Shown here: positions 5,724-5,895 of the stretch, in pieces
How positions within the stretch are numbered: position 1 is the stretch's first letter
Layout: every line of letters begins with the position of its first letter
Translations under genes and position numbers: made by a program
DNA from: Oscillospiraceae bacterium
Lineage (GTDB): Bacteria; Bacillota; Clostridia; Oscillospirales; Oscillospiraceae
Length of the DNA: 5,895 nt
Direction: 5' to 3'
Assembly: GCA_902765975.1 (NCBI GenBank)
Contig: CACXBO010000153.1
Location: 1-5,895, forward strand
Notes under the pieces: model-generated
Seen by the model: only the letters and a program-made list of their open reading frames with translations
Database searches by the model: none
What the model was told of the DNA's origin: nothing

Positions 5724-5729
5724 CCCTCC
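5724..5729 (-). promoter_or_regulatory. Ribosome binding site deciding the SLH lysozyme start
   Basis: GGAGGG on the minus strand, 7 bases before the GTG at 5716. It lies within the first codons of the longer TTG-initiated frame, so the GTG is the more likely start. The GTG form also gives a standard signal peptide beginning with basic residues. Confidence 0.85.
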
Positions 5730-5760
5730 AATGAATAGATTTACAGGTTTTCTCAAATAT

Positions 5761-5789
5761 ATTTTACCATATTATCAAATATTGAGCAA
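5761..5789 (-). promoter_or_regulatory. Promoter of the SLH lysozyme-GNAT unit
   Basis: Minus strand: -35 TTGCTC (5789-5784), 17-base spacer, -10 TAAAAT (5766-5761) with a TG one base upstream (extended -10). The -35 matches consensus at only three positions, but the extended -10 and A/T-rich surroundings compensate. Transcription should start near 5754, giving a leader of about 38 bases before the GTG. Confidence 0.65.
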
Positions 5790-5834
5790 GGGCAAAACGT
5801 GACGAAAACAGAAACCGCAAAAAACAGTGTAAAC

Positions 5835-5865
5835 GAAAAGAGCCGGCTTAAAGCCGACTCTTTTC
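5835..5865. terminator. Terminator hairpin at the right edge, A/T-flanked on both sides
   Basis: GAAAAGAG pairs with CTCTTTTC (5835-5842 with 5858-5865), then a C-A mismatch, then CGGC with GCCG around a 5-base TTAAA loop. The stem has 12 base pairs in total. It has A-runs on the left arm and T-runs on the right arm, so it could work in either direction. The likely client is a minus-strand gene to the right of the window; a TAA at 5884-5882 with codons GAG, AAC and GTC before it could be that gene's end. The hairpin also insulates the downstream SLH lysozyme promoter. Confidence 0.75.
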
Positions 5866-5872
5866 ATTAAGA

Positions 5873-5890
5873 AACGAGAAATTACTCGTT
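5873..5890. repeat. Second small hairpin next to the right-edge terminator
   Basis: A perfect 6-base inverted repeat AACGAG/CTCGTT with a 6-base loop, 7 bases from the main terminator hairpin. On the minus strand it would form first in the transcript and is followed by TCTT. It may be a weak helper to the terminator, or overlap the end of an upstream gene. Confidence 0.4.
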
Positions 5891-5895
5891 GACAG

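Noticed and set aside
5882..5895. Possible last codons of a minus-strand gene (GTC AAC GAG TAA)
   Set aside because: Only 14 bases are visible. The position just before a terminator is suggestive, but too short to call a gene.
1..5895. Search for an undescribed defence, mobile or CRISPR-like system
   Set aside because: No transposase, integrase, nuclease cluster, direct-repeat array or reverse transcriptase is visible; the genes are mostly known housekeeping or surface families.

Overview
The window looks like ordinary chromosome of a low-to-mid-GC Firmicute, most likely a clostridial (Oscillospirales/Ruminococcaceae-like) gut anaerobe. The evidence is the trmH-type methyltransferase, dprA, topA order, strong GGAGG-type ribosome binding sites, and a secreted protein with three S-layer homology (SLH) repeats on a Pro-Glu linker. 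The placement is inference from gene order and protein style. All seven protein genes lie on the minus strand, so the window reads from right to left.

Right edge (about 5732-5895): a strong terminator hairpin, probably ending a gene just outside the window, followed by an extended -10 promoter. That promoter drives a gene for a secreted phage-tail-lysozyme-like enzyme with SLH anchoring repeats (4508-5716). A small GNAT acetyltransferase (3965-4456) follows 51 bases later, probably in the same transcript, which ends at a clear terminator (3907-3945).

Middle: a separate, well-formed promoter (-35 TTGAAA, 17 bases, TGC-TATAGT) drives a DIP1984-family protein of unknown function (3346-3798). 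After it comes a 227-base non-coding gap (3119-3345) holding a degenerate tRNA-like sequence with an intact T-arm, plus smaller inverted repeats.

Left half: a tight run of SIMPL-domain protein, TrmH/SpoU-family RNA methyltransferase, DprA and the N-terminal part of DNA topoisomerase I. Spacings are a 16-base overlap, then 20 and 37 bases, with no terminator between genes. This run handles housekeeping nucleic-acid work: rRNA modification, protection of incoming single-stranded DNA, and relaxation of supercoils. TopA runs off the left edge.

Three genes (DIP1984, the SLH lysozyme and the GNAT protein) have longest open frames that start too early; ribosome binding sites and family starts place the real starts 15 to 45 bases further in. 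I found no mobile element, CRISPR array or undescribed multi-gene system. The tRNA-like remnant and the SLH-anchored lysozyme are the most interesting items.
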